A stretch of 16,126 nt of DNA, from the NCBI GenBank assembly GCA_964612515.1, contig CAZTCX010000080.1, positions 1-16,126 of the forward strand, written 5' to 3'. Made by a program: the position numbers and the translations under genes. The notes beneath the pieces are model-generated. The model was not told where the DNA came from, ran no database searches, and was given only the letters and a program-made list of their open reading frames with translations. Shown piece by piece: positions 8,701 to 14,729 of the stretch. The DNA is from SABY01 sp964612515 (GTDB lineage Bacteria > Bacteroidota > Bacteroidia > Bacteroidales > 4484-276). Within the stretch, counting starts at the first letter, position 1; the number at the start of each line of letters is the position of its first letter.

Positions 8701-9790
8701 TGTCCCAATTGGCTTCGCCATAGGTGGCATCACCGTCGGCATTCCAGTTGCCATCTAAACAGGCAAAATACATATCGGCCGGGATAATTGCTCCGTTTGG
8801 ATAAATATCTTCCATTTCTGAGTACCATGGTGCTATCCATGCATAACGGATAGGTGCCTGTTCACTATCGCCACCAAGCATTACATATTGCACTCCCCAA
8901 TTTTGGTAAGCATCAATAATAAAGTTACGCACTTTCTCGGCGGGGTCAACGCCGGGGTAAAAACTGTAAATCCATTCCACAGTGCGCACCACGGCCGGCA
9001 CGCCTTTTTGTGTTTTCCAGTTGGCAATTTCCTGGAAACTTTCAGCCATGGTTTCATTGGTAATGATGACATATTCAACCGGCTGCCCGTTGAAGTTGGG
9101 GAATTCATCGGGTGCAAAAGCTGCCCCGGTGCAAATATCAGTTTTTTCCAACTGGAAATAGGCATCTATATCAGCCGGGTTTTCCACAAAACTTTTTATT
9201 TCATCTTTTAATTTTGAATAAGCGTTTTGAAGCATCCTGCGGGGTTTCACCGGGTTGTTATCTTCATTGGCATACACCAATTGGTATTCGAGGTGGGTGG
9301 TGAGGTAGAGCTTTTGTGTTACCGGGTTGTAGGTAAGCGGGTAGTAAAGCACCCCTGCAATATGCACCCCCGATTTAAATCCAGCCGTGGGACTGTAGAT
9401 ATACTCAGCCGGGTATTGTGTATTTACACCATAAATAGCCTGGCTGGGAACAACAAAATCCGGTTCGGGCTCACCTGGTATTTGCCCGGGCTGTGTGGGC
9501 ATAATGCTGTAGGTGCCTGTAAGCTCCTGTTGCTGAATGCTTAGAATTTGGATACTTGCCACGGCCTTATCCTCGGGTATGGCAATGTGAAGGTGCTTAA
9601 TTGGCAGATAGGGTTTGCCAACATCGTTTTCCATGTCGCAACCAACAATAGTGCTTACATCCCAGCCATCGCTTTGCGTGGTGCTAACATCGGACATGGT
9701 AAAATTTACCTGGCCCGTGTACTGGGCGTAAAGCCCCTGCAATAACAGCAAAAATACTGTTGTTAATGCTACTGTGTTAATTTTCCGCAT
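2741..9790 (-). CDS. Giant gingipain-type (C25) cysteine protease with FG-GAP propeller, beta-helix and T9SS sorting domain
   Basis: A 2349-aa secreted protease with this domain order: signal peptide 1-22; C25 propeptide about 23-230; C25 catalytic domain about 234-610, with His488 in ALGHGGP and Cys523 in MTHCTTM as the probable dyad (35 residues apart, as expected for gingipains); Ig-like domain about 620-715; two CARDB-like domains about 725-940, each with a DAGETI or EAGETV motif; fibronectin type III about 945-1035; eight FG-GAP/VCBS repeats about 1055-1470 with calcium-site motifs such as DIDNDG and DLDGNG; right-handed beta-helix about 1497-1870; alpha-helical, TPR-like region about 1970-2260; T9SS type A sorting domain about 2267-2349 (EVYPNPAKDYVMIKY onward). 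The active-site pair appears intact, so extracellular proteolysis is likely. Specificity (Arg, Lys or other) cannot be read. PorU, the C25 T9SS sortase, lacks a sorting domain, so this is cargo and not PorU. The ATG at 9790 gives the signal peptide. It is the third gene of the cargo block. Confidence 0.93.
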   Translation of the reverse strand: MRKINTVALTTVFLLLLQGLYAQYTGQVNFTMSDVSTTQSDGWDVSTIVGCDMENDVGKPYLPIKHLHIAIPEDKAVASIQILSIQQQELTGTYSIMPTQPGQIPGEPEPDFVVPSQAIYGVNTQYPAEYIYSPTAGFKSGVHIAGVLYYPLTYNPVTQKLYLTTHLEYQLVYANEDNNPVKPRRMLQNAYSKLKDEIKSFVENPADIDAYFQLEKTDICTGAAFAPDEFPNFNGQPVEYVIITNETMAESFQEIANWKTQKGVPAVVRTVEWIYSFYPGVDPAEKVRNFIIDAYQNWGVQYVMLGGDSEQAPIRYAWIAPWYSEMEDIYPNGAIIPADMYFACLDGNWNADGDATYGEANWDRQNDGTFEEKFPNTINIDQVDRLPDIKIGRIPVEDYMIEGELIELNRFKTKFFEYIKTSQGNENNCLLFSSMGSIGYILKPAFPSYVSFTELYNTTNHNNMDVLDAFNGTGQPAVSHHIVCALGHGGPTSFAAADGSLNRTHMDGLINTDRGMIFCMTHCTTMPWDMNTVTEHFFNSENGGVAIVANTCVGWSGMVSSHNKPFISYIYDTDNTIGVSFKNVKSLYHASSYYDTYKRLMFFAHSIACEPEMPVWTDSPDLQNPLVVNVPASVNTGEQSIAVQISNLAAGVDAKVCLFRDGEIYALETITGTGSTVTANISCTPNTVDPENNILVTVTAKNYLPVEKSITVTANPASHLFTSNHTISGDENIDAGETIDLNIEVSNSGLTGCNGVSAVLSSPDNFITITSNQLNYGNIPAGNSVTVAGNFTFTVDAALVENQLASFGLTMTDAGSNEYTDEIYLEVCVPELVQRSKRVINTSNGDEIIEAGETVWFDIDLRNNSHSLLQNVNAVLSSTSGYVSGISQNQGAYGDIVSFETETNTTQFCFSVAANYPGDPEPLEFNLDAANGFGQQWSFEFNLLEKPDISDIEIDFRGKLTSIALFWTVYDGVAGYNIYRSDTETGSYALLNTTGLLTVAYFEDSGLGELTEYYYKVTAISPSGNESEPSAPKHAWTSLAYHPDWLPITVTNEDHGGFWGAPNVYDLEGDGEKEIFITSGRGDQAANRGTIFGFRHDGEELYDIDQNPTSVSGFANIGISMTSTPAIGDIDNDGIIEIVVATRMGEDGSNPDNYKVLVYKNEDADNDGIPDLMWEKQIAFKNFNGIVLADLNNNNDLEIIVPNQWGNKIEIFDCYGNIYPGWPVTTAENPIDKKAVSMPVAVDLDGNGDKEIVIGLEAGIYIWNHDGTDFITNQNPVYTDNGRLDCPVIAADIDNDDDYEILFMSIRGTTGYIYAIENDGSLVTGWDNDNHNIELSIQSQAWAWPPAFVCGDVDLDGTTEVMIADLGHLKVWDYQGTEILDKNIPTLQCQYLQPLVADVDGTDDACEIIVPSNDGVLYAYSLNGDPVLGWPLYLSGGTNSDPYIGDIVNDGKNEVIAASGSDIFVWDSEGKASLNQWGSFRLNSYNNAVYVNGCHYNTTPLVIDSDETWNSDETINSDLIVETNATLTVKSCLRFSDNAKLIIKPGGKLILTGGTITNACTGLWQGIEVWGNPLLPQIPANQGWLSISNGGTIQNAVVAVKAGSGDFGAKGGGIVHASKAYFRNNQSDVAFHDYARNNLSSFSQTTFETTGTLLSGATPAAHLSMVNVRGIQISGCTFKNTGISALPVNKQGTGIHSYNSSYYVDHFCISQNYPCTEYQPTTFENLYYGVRAYGLSAELKPSIQNSTFTNNFRGAWLGGTTYAVVKNCLFDINTPWVTEGGYGLYLDNSTAYTIEENNFYSSMTSRTGIGLIVHNSGSDPNEVYRNWFTGLQQGIAAQEQNRNIQNEPEVGLQILCCEFTDCDYDILIPAPANKYWGIAESQGASSTNPHDMAGNLFDIHGLVPDGDFDDINNQGAHISYNYPLNNYDFRVRPVDYTKNTVTLIGNFVTTGWMFENGCPPTTSGGGTTEGDLRAGLDEINTEIENTQQSLMLLTDGGNTAALYQEIETSLPPETIEIYNALMDQSPNLSDTVAGAAIDKEDVLPGAMLRDVMVANPQTAKSDRLMDKLDERMEPLPDYMKAQILAGRNITSLKEEMESQLAKHRLTKSRTLNALVDYYQHPDSTSGGTDSIVQLLTNDNDLAAKYQLALIYLQKDNLTQCEATLDDILLQFSLQGAEFVSHQDMISFCDLAANILASENGWYSATTAQLQQLVALQQGTAPAATYARNVLVMLNQTEYDEPIQIPDLFKSIIAEEQFGQILSSTEPSTLEVYPNPAKDYVMIKYAVDEQSSRRMLEIRNLKGELVRELSMTQAENTATVITRGWNAGTYIVSLVAGGKTTESTKFTINK

Positions 9791-9851
9791 AATTTTGTAA
9801 AATTAAGTGGTTAATTATTTATTTAATTGACTCGCAAGCGGGAGCAAGAAT

Positions 9852-11396
9852 TTAGCGATTGGTGCCCCGCTTGTTTTTTATGAATTTTGTTGTGTAATGT
9901 TTTTTATTGCTTATTATATCCAAAAGATAAACACCTGGGCACAAATCTGATATATTTAAAGTTGCATTTTGCTGTGTTGTTTCTAATATCTCCTTAATAA
10001 GTACGGTTTTATCATCTACATCAAAAATTGTAACAATAACTGTTTTGGATTTATCCGGGATTTTAATATTAACAAATTCGTTAGCGGGGTTTGGGTATAT
10101 TTCTATATTGCTTTGACATGCCATTAAATTGTTAATGTGTACCCCGGAAGTGTCGATAGTGATGTGTACCGGCCGCCTCCACAGCTCAAGCCCACTAACA
10201 AGTGAGTTACTAGCACTGCAGAAATATGTACCTTCATCTACTTCAGTAATGCCCTTGAAATACAGGGTATCGTTGTTTTCACCTTCTATCAACGACGCGT
10301 TTTTATACCATCTATAAATTGTGTTTTCTCCACCTGTACCTGCATATATACTATAGTTGTTGCCAGGAATAAGTGTTGTGTCAATTTCTTCGAGCATATT
10401 ACTTTGGGGCTCATAGTCGAACAATCCGTAATTACCATTAAGATACATTAGGTAATGGGGTTCCAGATCCTCGAAGCGTAGATCGTTAAAATCAAGCGTG
10501 AAGAAATCAATAATGTAATTGAATTGGGCATCGGGTAAAGATGTAAAATGATTGTTTGAAATGTTTAATCCGGAAATTATGAATGATAATTCACCCCATT
10601 CATCAGGCACGGGTCCACTAAACAAATTATTTGAAACATTGATACTTATGGGGTCAAAATGTAATGGATAAAACAAATTACTAAGGTATGTTGGAAGTTG
10701 ACCTGTAAGTTGGTTATGTTGCACATATAAAATTTCAAGATTATCAAGACAGGTAATTTCCTCAGGTATATTACCAGTGAGTAGGTTATTATTCAACCTT
10801 AGTTCCCATAAATTGGTACAATTTCCAAGTTCCGGCGGAATGGGGCCGGTAAGTTGATTATCGTGCAGGTTGAGAAATATCAAACTATCTAAGTTGCCTA
10901 TTTCGGATGGGATGGAGCCGGTGAGGTTGTTTTGTGGTAAGTTTAGCTCTGTCAAACAGGAACAATTCCCAATACTCTTGGGAATTGTTCCTGTAAGGGA
11001 ACAATTCCCAATACCTATTTGCTTCAAACTTTCTATCTGAAATAATTCAACTGGTATTTCACCAATTAACCCATCATCATTTGAGCAGGCAATTGTTACT
11101 AAACCATCCAGTTGCCCCAGTTCAGAAGGTAGTGTTCCTATTAAATTATTACTATTTAGTATAATTTGATTCACCCTATCCCCTTTCACAGTAATACCAT
11201 ACCATGTACCTACCGGCCCTGTAAGCCAGTCCGTGTTGTTATTCCAGTTAGGGCCTCCGGTGCTGTTGTAAAAGGCAACAAGAACCAGGGAGTCCTGCTC
11301 GAGTACCTGAGCGGGTGCGGTGAAGCACCATAGGGTAAGTATTATCCATAGAGAGAGCAGACGGATAGGCAACTCTAAATCATAAAACCTTTTCAT
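9852..11396 (-). CDS. Secreted leucine-rich-repeat protein with Ig-like domain and T9SS sorting domain
   Basis: The 514-aa product has an N-terminal signal peptide (about 1-29, ending APAQ), an LRR N-cap like that of plant receptor proteins (about 31-75, LVAFYNSTGGPNW and W..I.V), then about nine plant-type LRRs to roughly residue 330 (pattern LTGxIPxxLGNxxxLxxLxLxxNxL). Next is an Ig-like domain at about 340-415 (YRWYKNASLIEG...DEGTYFCSASN). A T9SS type A sorting domain covers about 430-514 (NIEIYPNPANEFVNI). LRR and Ig domains bind proteins or glycans, so a surface-binding role is inferred with no known ligand. It starts 12 bp after the upstream gene and ends 61 bp before the giant protease, which suggests co-transcription. 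The LRR-coding DNA holds an unusual triple palindromic repeat at 10956-11014. Confidence 0.9.
   Translation of the reverse strand: MKRFYDLELPIRLLSLWIILTLWCFTAPAQVLEQDSLVLVAFYNSTGGPNWNNNTDWLTGPVGTWYGITVKGDRVNQIILNSNNLIGTLPSELGQLDGLVTIACSNDDGLIGEIPVELFQIESLKQIGIGNCSLTGTIPKSIGNCSCLTELNLPQNNLTGSIPSEIGNLDSLIFLNLHDNQLTGPIPPELGNCTNLWELRLNNNLLTGNIPEEITCLDNLEILYVQHNQLTGQLPTYLSNLFYPLHFDPISINVSNNLFSGPVPDEWGELSFIISGLNISNNHFTSLPDAQFNYIIDFFTLDFNDLRFEDLEPHYLMYLNGNYGLFDYEPQSNMLEEIDTTLIPGNNYSIYAGTGGENTIYRWYKNASLIEGENNDTLYFKGITEVDEGTYFCSASNSLVSGLELWRRPVHITIDTSGVHINNLMACQSNIEIYPNPANEFVNIKIPDKSKTVIVTIFDVDDKTVLIKEILETTQQNATLNISDLCPGVYLLDIISNKKHYTTKFIKNKRGTNR
10956..11014. repeat. Alternating inverted and direct repeat within the LRR gene
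   Basis: ACAGGAACAATTCCCAA (10956-10972) is perfectly inverted at 10978-10994 (17-bp stem, 5-base loop). GGAACAATTCCCAATAC recurs directly at 10959-10975 and 10998-11014. The three copies thus alternate in orientation and can form two mutually exclusive hairpins in the mRNA. On the coding strand they specify IGNCS, GTIPK and IGNCS in neighbouring LRRs, so the reading frame is kept. Confidence 0.9.
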
Positions 11397-11408
11397 AAGG
11401 CGTTGATT

Positions 11409-12278
11409 TTAGTTTGTTAATATTATTAATTGATGGTAATGTTGATAACCATTGGTAAGCATTACCAGATAAGTACCCGGCCTGAGCCAGCTTACATCCA
11501 ACTGGTTATTTTTCTCATCTAACATTTCACGCACAAAAATTCTCCCGGCAATATCTGCAATTTGTACTACGGTGTTGCCCTGCACATCGTGTGGCAACCC
11601 GACATGTAAGTAAGAGGATGCAGGATTGGGAAATATCCTCACACCAACCATCTCTGGTGTTTCTGAAAGCCCGATAGGTGAAGCAACGCAACCATCGAAG
11701 TTGGCGTTGTTGTTAACGTAAACCAGTGCGCCCTCGTTGTATTTGCAAGCGGCATAGTGGCTATCATATTCATCCACAGGATAAAACATTCCGATGTTGG
11801 GTCCCACACCTTCGATAAACATCACCCGTTCGTCCCATTGTGTTTCCAAATCGAATCGTATTATTTTTCTGCCTTCAAGGTAAAACACACTATCCACTTC
11901 ACCGAAAGTACCGGTTTGAAATTCAAAGCTGTCGCCTAAGCCTAATCCCATGTCCATGATGAGTTTTTCGGCGTTGTTGTAAATGTCGGTGTACCAGATT
12001 TTGCCGGTATTTGCATCCTCGCGTACCTTGCCTGCGTAAATGGCCTCGGGATAAAGGCCGGAAAGAAACAATGCAGCATAGGCTGAATCAGGATGTTTGT
12101 TGGTGTAGAGATCTTCTGTAACAATCCCGAAAAGTTCTCCATGAGCAACGACCCACGAAGTGGAGTCGGAAGCAATGACTGGCTGGTAAGGCTGTGCCCA
12201 AGCCGAAGAAGCTAACAAAAGCAACACCATTATCAGTGTAGCAGAAGTGGCGTTTTGAAGAGTTGTTTTGTTTTTCAT
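11409..12278 (-). CDS. Secreted protein of unknown function with T9SS sorting domain
   Basis: I do not recognise the main domain of this 289-aa protein. It has a signal peptide (residues about 1-28, hydrophobic core then SAWAQ). The body (about 30-200) is rich in beta-strand patterns with several aromatic residues (IWYTDIYNN, FYLEGRKIIRFDL, VGPNIGMFYP) and a pair of cysteines near 178 and 196. A T9SS type A sorting domain covers about 212-289 (VRIFPNPASSYLHV, IADIAGRIFVRE, LRPGTYLVML). It is the first gene of the minus-strand block, directly behind the only consensus promoter found for that block, and 12 bp ahead of the LRR gene. This position suggests it is a partner of the other exported proteins, but no function can be assigned from sequence. 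The ATG at 12278 fits the signal peptide. Confidence 0.85.
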   Translation of the reverse strand: MKNKTTLQNATSATLIMVLLLLASSAWAQPYQPVIASDSTSWVVAHGELFGIVTEDLYTNKHPDSAYAALFLSGLYPEAIYAGKVREDANTGKIWYTDIYNNAEKLIMDMGLGLGDSFEFQTGTFGEVDSVFYLEGRKIIRFDLETQWDERVMFIEGVGPNIGMFYPVDEYDSHYAACKYNEGALVYVNNNANFDGCVASPIGLSETPEMVGVRIFPNPASSYLHVGLPHDVQGNTVVQIADIAGRIFVREMLDEKNNQLDVSWLRPGTYLVMLTNGYQHYHQLIILTN

Positions 12279-12315
12279 CTTATTAATTTTTTTGTTAAAC
12301 TTAAATTTGACTTAT

Positions 12316-12347
12316 CAAAGCTATAACATATTTTGCGTTCTGAGCAA
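12316..12347 (-). promoter_or_regulatory. Bacteroidota-type promoter of the minus-strand cargo operon
   Basis: On the minus strand, TTG (12347-12345) is followed after 21 bases by TAGCTTTG (12323-12316), a complete TAnnTTTG -7 element. Transcription would start near 12310, leaving a leader of about 30 bases before the ATG at 12278. It is the only full match I found upstream of any gene in the four-gene block. Confidence 0.7.
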
Positions 12348-12538
12348 GTTTTTCAAGATGGTGGGGGTGGTAGATTTAAGAATTATTAACAGTTGTATTA
12401 ATGGATGGTACCAACGAGGTTAGCTAATAGCACATGAATCATCCAATTCTTGCTGGATTCGATAAAATGGAAAACCTATGGGCTTTTTCACTTTTAACGA
12501 ATGAGTCCGGTCTAAAAAGGTGTCGGTTATTTTATTCA

Positions 12539-12633
12539 TTTGGGCTAAAGCCCTGAGTGCCAACGCAATTATTAACCCCGCACTTAAGGGCGGGGTTAAT
12601 GAAAATCAAAAAGTTACCGGGCTTTAGCCCAAA
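12539..12633. repeat. Compound palindromic REP/BIME-like element
   Basis: A nested inverted repeat. The outer arms (12539-12553 and 12619-12633) are 15 bp, perfect, and contain the self-complementary cores GGGCTAAAGCCC and GGGCTTTAGCCC. The inner palindrome (12571-12600) is ATTAACCCCGC...GCGGGGTTAAT with CTTAAG at its centre and a single mismatched pair. The whole could form a long cruciform or mRNA hairpin. No ORF lies inside. The layout resembles the non-autonomous REP elements mobilised by RAYT transposases; no such gene is in the window. The rest of the 12279-12714 spacer holds one promoter at each end and otherwise nothing I can identify. Confidence 0.75.
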
Positions 12634-12694
12634 ACTGATCGTTTTTATATTGAGATCACGGATTCCAAGGATCGACAACCTCCCTCTTATTTTG

Positions 12695-12702
12695 TACTTT
12701 TG
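12695..12702 (+). promoter_or_regulatory. Possible -7 element for the rpe operon
   Basis: TACTTTTG matches TAnnTTTG exactly, 12 bases before the rpe ATG at 12715. No TTG is found at the proper distance upstream, so the -33 box is missing or weak. If used, the leader would be only about 6 bases. It also covers the alternative TTG start at 12700, which argues against that start. Confidence 0.45.
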
Positions 12703-12714
12703 CCAAAAAAAACT

Positions 12715-13380
12715 ATGAGGCACCTTATCGCACCTTCCGTTTTATCAGCCGACTTTGGCCATCTTTCTACCGAAATTGAGATGCTCAACCGCAGCCAGGC
12801 CGACTGGATTCATGTGGATGTGATGGACGGCGTGTTTGTTCCCAACATTTCTTTTGGTTTCCCAATTATCAAATACCTGAAGTCGGTAGCCAAAAAGCCG
12901 CTCGATGTTCATCTGATGATCGTGAAACCGGAGCGTTATTTCCGGGAATTTAAAGAGAGTGGCGCCGATCTCCTTACGATTCAATACGAAGCCAGCATTC
13001 ACCTGAATCGGAGCATTCATGCTATCCGTGAGCTTGGCATGCAACCTGGCGTGGCCATAAATCCGCACACCAACATTTTGTTACTCGAAGATATTATCAC
13101 CGATGTGCATCATGTGCTGGTGATGAGCGTCAATCCTGGTTTTGGTGGGCAGAAGTTTATCGAGCACAGTCTCACGAAAATTTCACAACTTAAAGAATTG
13201 ATTTTAGATAGCTCGTCGCAGGCGCTCATCGAAGTGGACGGAGGCATTACTTTGGAAAATGCTCCGCAGCTCCTCAGTGCCGGAGCCGATATTTTGGTGG
13301 CTGGCCACACCATTTTCTCGCAGCCCGATCCGGCAGCAATAATCCGTCAGCTTAAGGAATTAAAAATCGACAGGTCGTAA
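12715..13380 (+). CDS. rpe: Ribulose-phosphate 3-epimerase
   Basis: The enzyme interconverts D-ribulose 5-phosphate and D-xylulose 5-phosphate in the pentose phosphate pathway, in the cytoplasm. The 221-aa product has the usual family length and a complete TIM-barrel signature: IAPSVLSADF near the N-terminus (Ser8), HVDVMDGVFVPN with metal ligand His33 and catalytic Asp35, HLM with His66, MSVNPGFGGQKF (phosphate/loop region, about 138-149), and EVDGGI with catalytic Asp175. The ATG at 12715 is preferred over an in-frame TTG at 12700, because family members begin with about five residues before APS and the TTG lies in a likely promoter. Its stop codon overlaps the next start by one base (TAATG), so the two are probably translationally coupled. 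Confidence 0.96.
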   Translation: MRHLIAPSVLSADFGHLSTEIEMLNRSQADWIHVDVMDGVFVPNISFGFPIIKYLKSVAKKPLDVHLMIVKPERYFREFKESGADLLTIQYEASIHLNRSIHAIRELGMQPGVAINPHTNILLLEDIITDVHHVLVMSVNPGFGGQKFIEHSLTKISQLKELILDSSSQALIEVDGGITLENAPQLLSAGADILVAGHTIFSQPDPAAIIRQLKELKIDRS

Positions 13381-14162
13381 TGATTTACCAAAAAGTTGTA
13401 CTGATAGGTGCCGGGCGTGTGGCGCATCATTTAGCGAAAGCGATAAACCACAGTGGCCGAAAAATCGTGCAGGTTTATAGCCGCCATCTCGGTAATGCGC
13501 GTGAACTTGCTTCTCCTCACAGGGTTGCCTTCACTGACGATCTCAGCAATCTCGATGCTTCCGCAGATATTTACATCATCGCTGTTTCCGACGATGCGAT
13601 TGCCGGAGTTGCCAATCAGTTGGTTGTAGCCGATAAAATGGTGGTGCATACTTCCGGCTCCACGCCAATGAATGTGCTCAATCCAGCCTCATCAAATCAT
13701 GGCGTACTTTATCCGTTGCAATCTTTTGCTTTTAATACCGATATTGATTTTAAAAAAGTCCCGCTTTGCATAGAAGCTGCTGATCCCAAAACGGAAGAAA
13801 ATCTCATTTCGTTTTCACGAAGTATCAGCAACGACGTGCGACGAATCAATTCTGACACGCGCTTGCAAATTCATATTGCTGCTGTTTTTGCTAATAATTT
13901 CACCAACTTCATGTATTTGATGGCGCAGGAAATCCTGTCAGAAGGAAAAGTTGATTTTGATATCCTGATGCCACTCATCGAAGAAACTACCCGCAAGCTA
14001 AAAGATCAGCAACCGCAGGAAGCGCAAACCGGACCGGCCAGACGTGCTGACATTGGAGTTATCCAAAAACATCTCGGCCATCTTAAAGATCATCCCGAAA
14101 AACAGGAAATCTACAAGATGCTTAGTCAATTTATTCAAGAACATTTTAATCAAAAAAAATAG
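13380..14162 (+). CDS. Rossmann-like and DUF2520 domain protein
   Basis: The 260-aa product has an N-terminal Rossmann fold (residues about 4-120): VLIGAGRVAHHLA is the GxGxxA dinucleotide-binding loop, followed by VYSRHLGNARELA and IYIIAVSDDAI, as in F420/NADP oxidoreductase-like and pyrroline-carboxylate-reductase-like proteins. The C-terminal half (about 125-255) matches the DUF2520 family as I know it, with LYPLQSFAF and the helical FANNFTNFMYLMAQEIL. The substrate is unknown; a reductase or dehydrogenase role using NAD(P) is inferred from the fold. In many Bacteroidota this gene lies directly before kdsC, as it does here. The ATG overlaps the stop of rpe by one base. The gap to the kdsC ATG is 37 bp. 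Confidence 0.88.
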   Translation: MIYQKVVLIGAGRVAHHLAKAINHSGRKIVQVYSRHLGNARELASPHRVAFTDDLSNLDASADIYIIAVSDDAIAGVANQLVVADKMVVHTSGSTPMNVLNPASSNHGVLYPLQSFAFNTDIDFKKVPLCIEAADPKTEENLISFSRSISNDVRRINSDTRLQIHIAAVFANNFTNFMYLMAQEILSEGKVDFDILMPLIEETTRKLKDQQPQEAQTGPARRADIGVIQKHLGHLKDHPEKQEIYKMLSQFIQEHFNQKK

Positions 14163-14199
14163 TATTCTTCTTTCATCGATTTCAATTAATACCTTTCAC

Positions 14200-14727
14200 A
14201 TGGCCGTAAAAAATTACAAAGAACTTCTCAAGGATATTACCACCCTCATCTTCGATTATGATGGCGTTTTCACGGATGGCAAAGTGCTGCTTACCGAGAA
14301 TGGCGAGCAGTTGCGCACGGCCAACGTAAAAGATGGTTATGCGCTGCAACTGGCCAAAAAGAAAGGATATCGCATTGTGGTTATTTCTGGCGGCACTTCC
14401 GAATCCGTTCGGCTGCGCATGATCGGCCTCAAGATCCATGACGTATTTATCCGTGTGGAACACAAGCTGAAAATATATCACGACTACATCCAAAAAAATG
14501 AACTGCATCCGCGCGAGGTGCTCTACATGGGCGACGACATCCCCGACCTGCAGATTATGCGCGAAGCTGGCGTGGCCGTGTGTCCGGCTGATGCCGCCGA
14601 AGAGGTGAAGGAAATATCGCATTACATCTCGCATCTCAAAGGTGGCGATGGATGCGTGCGCGAAATCCTGGAGCAGGTGATGAAGGTGCAGGGCAAATGG
14701 ATGAACGACGACGCTTATGCCTGGTGA
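14200..14727 (+). CDS. kdsC: 3-deoxy-D-manno-octulosonate 8-phosphate phosphatase (HAD family)
   Basis: The enzyme hydrolyses KDO-8-phosphate to KDO, a step of lipopolysaccharide inner-core synthesis in the cytoplasm. The 175-aa product has the length and the small C0-type HAD layout of KdsC: FDYDGVFTDG with nucleophile Asp19 and acid/base Asp21, VKDGYALQLAKKKGY, motif II in VISGG (Ser63), a Lys-containing helix (EHKLKIY), and motif IV MGDDIPD (Asp112, Asp113). The C-terminal GGDGCVREILE is also typical of the family. The ATG at 14200 is chosen because the reading frame extends further upstream only through the end of the previous gene, whereas family members begin about 18 residues before the first Asp. 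The spacer before it has only a partial -7 match (TACCTTTC). mtnA begins two bases after its stop. Confidence 0.93.
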   Translation: MAVKNYKELLKDITTLIFDYDGVFTDGKVLLTENGEQLRTANVKDGYALQLAKKKGYRIVVISGGTSESVRLRMIGLKIHDVFIRVEHKLKIYHDYIQKNELHPREVLYMGDDIPDLQIMREAGVAVCPADAAEEVKEISHYISHLKGGDGCVREILEQVMKVQGKWMNDDAYAW

Positions 14728-14729
14728 CG

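Noticed and set aside
2741..9790. The giant C25 protease as PorU, the T9SS sortase
   Set aside because: PorU is about half as long and lacks a C-terminal sorting domain; this protein has one, plus propeller and beta-helix modules, and is therefore a secreted substrate.
9826..9850. Weak inverted repeat (CTCGC...GCGGGAG) between the LRR and protease genes, considered as a terminator
   Set aside because: The arms need bulges and mismatches and there is no clear U tract on the minus strand; it does not justify a terminator call.
12355..12535. Left part of the spacer between the divergent operons, checked for a small RNA or riboswitch
   Set aside because: I see no extended hairpin, conserved riboswitch motif or small reading frame with a start context before the palindromic element begins.
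12700..12714. Five-residue longer start of rpe at a TTG codon
   Set aside because: The TTG is inside a TAnnTTTG promoter match and the ATG at 12715 gives the usual N-terminus of the family.
14182..14634. 150-aa minus-strand open frame opposite kdsC
   Set aside because: It is the antisense shadow of kdsC, whose plus-strand translation carries all HAD motifs.
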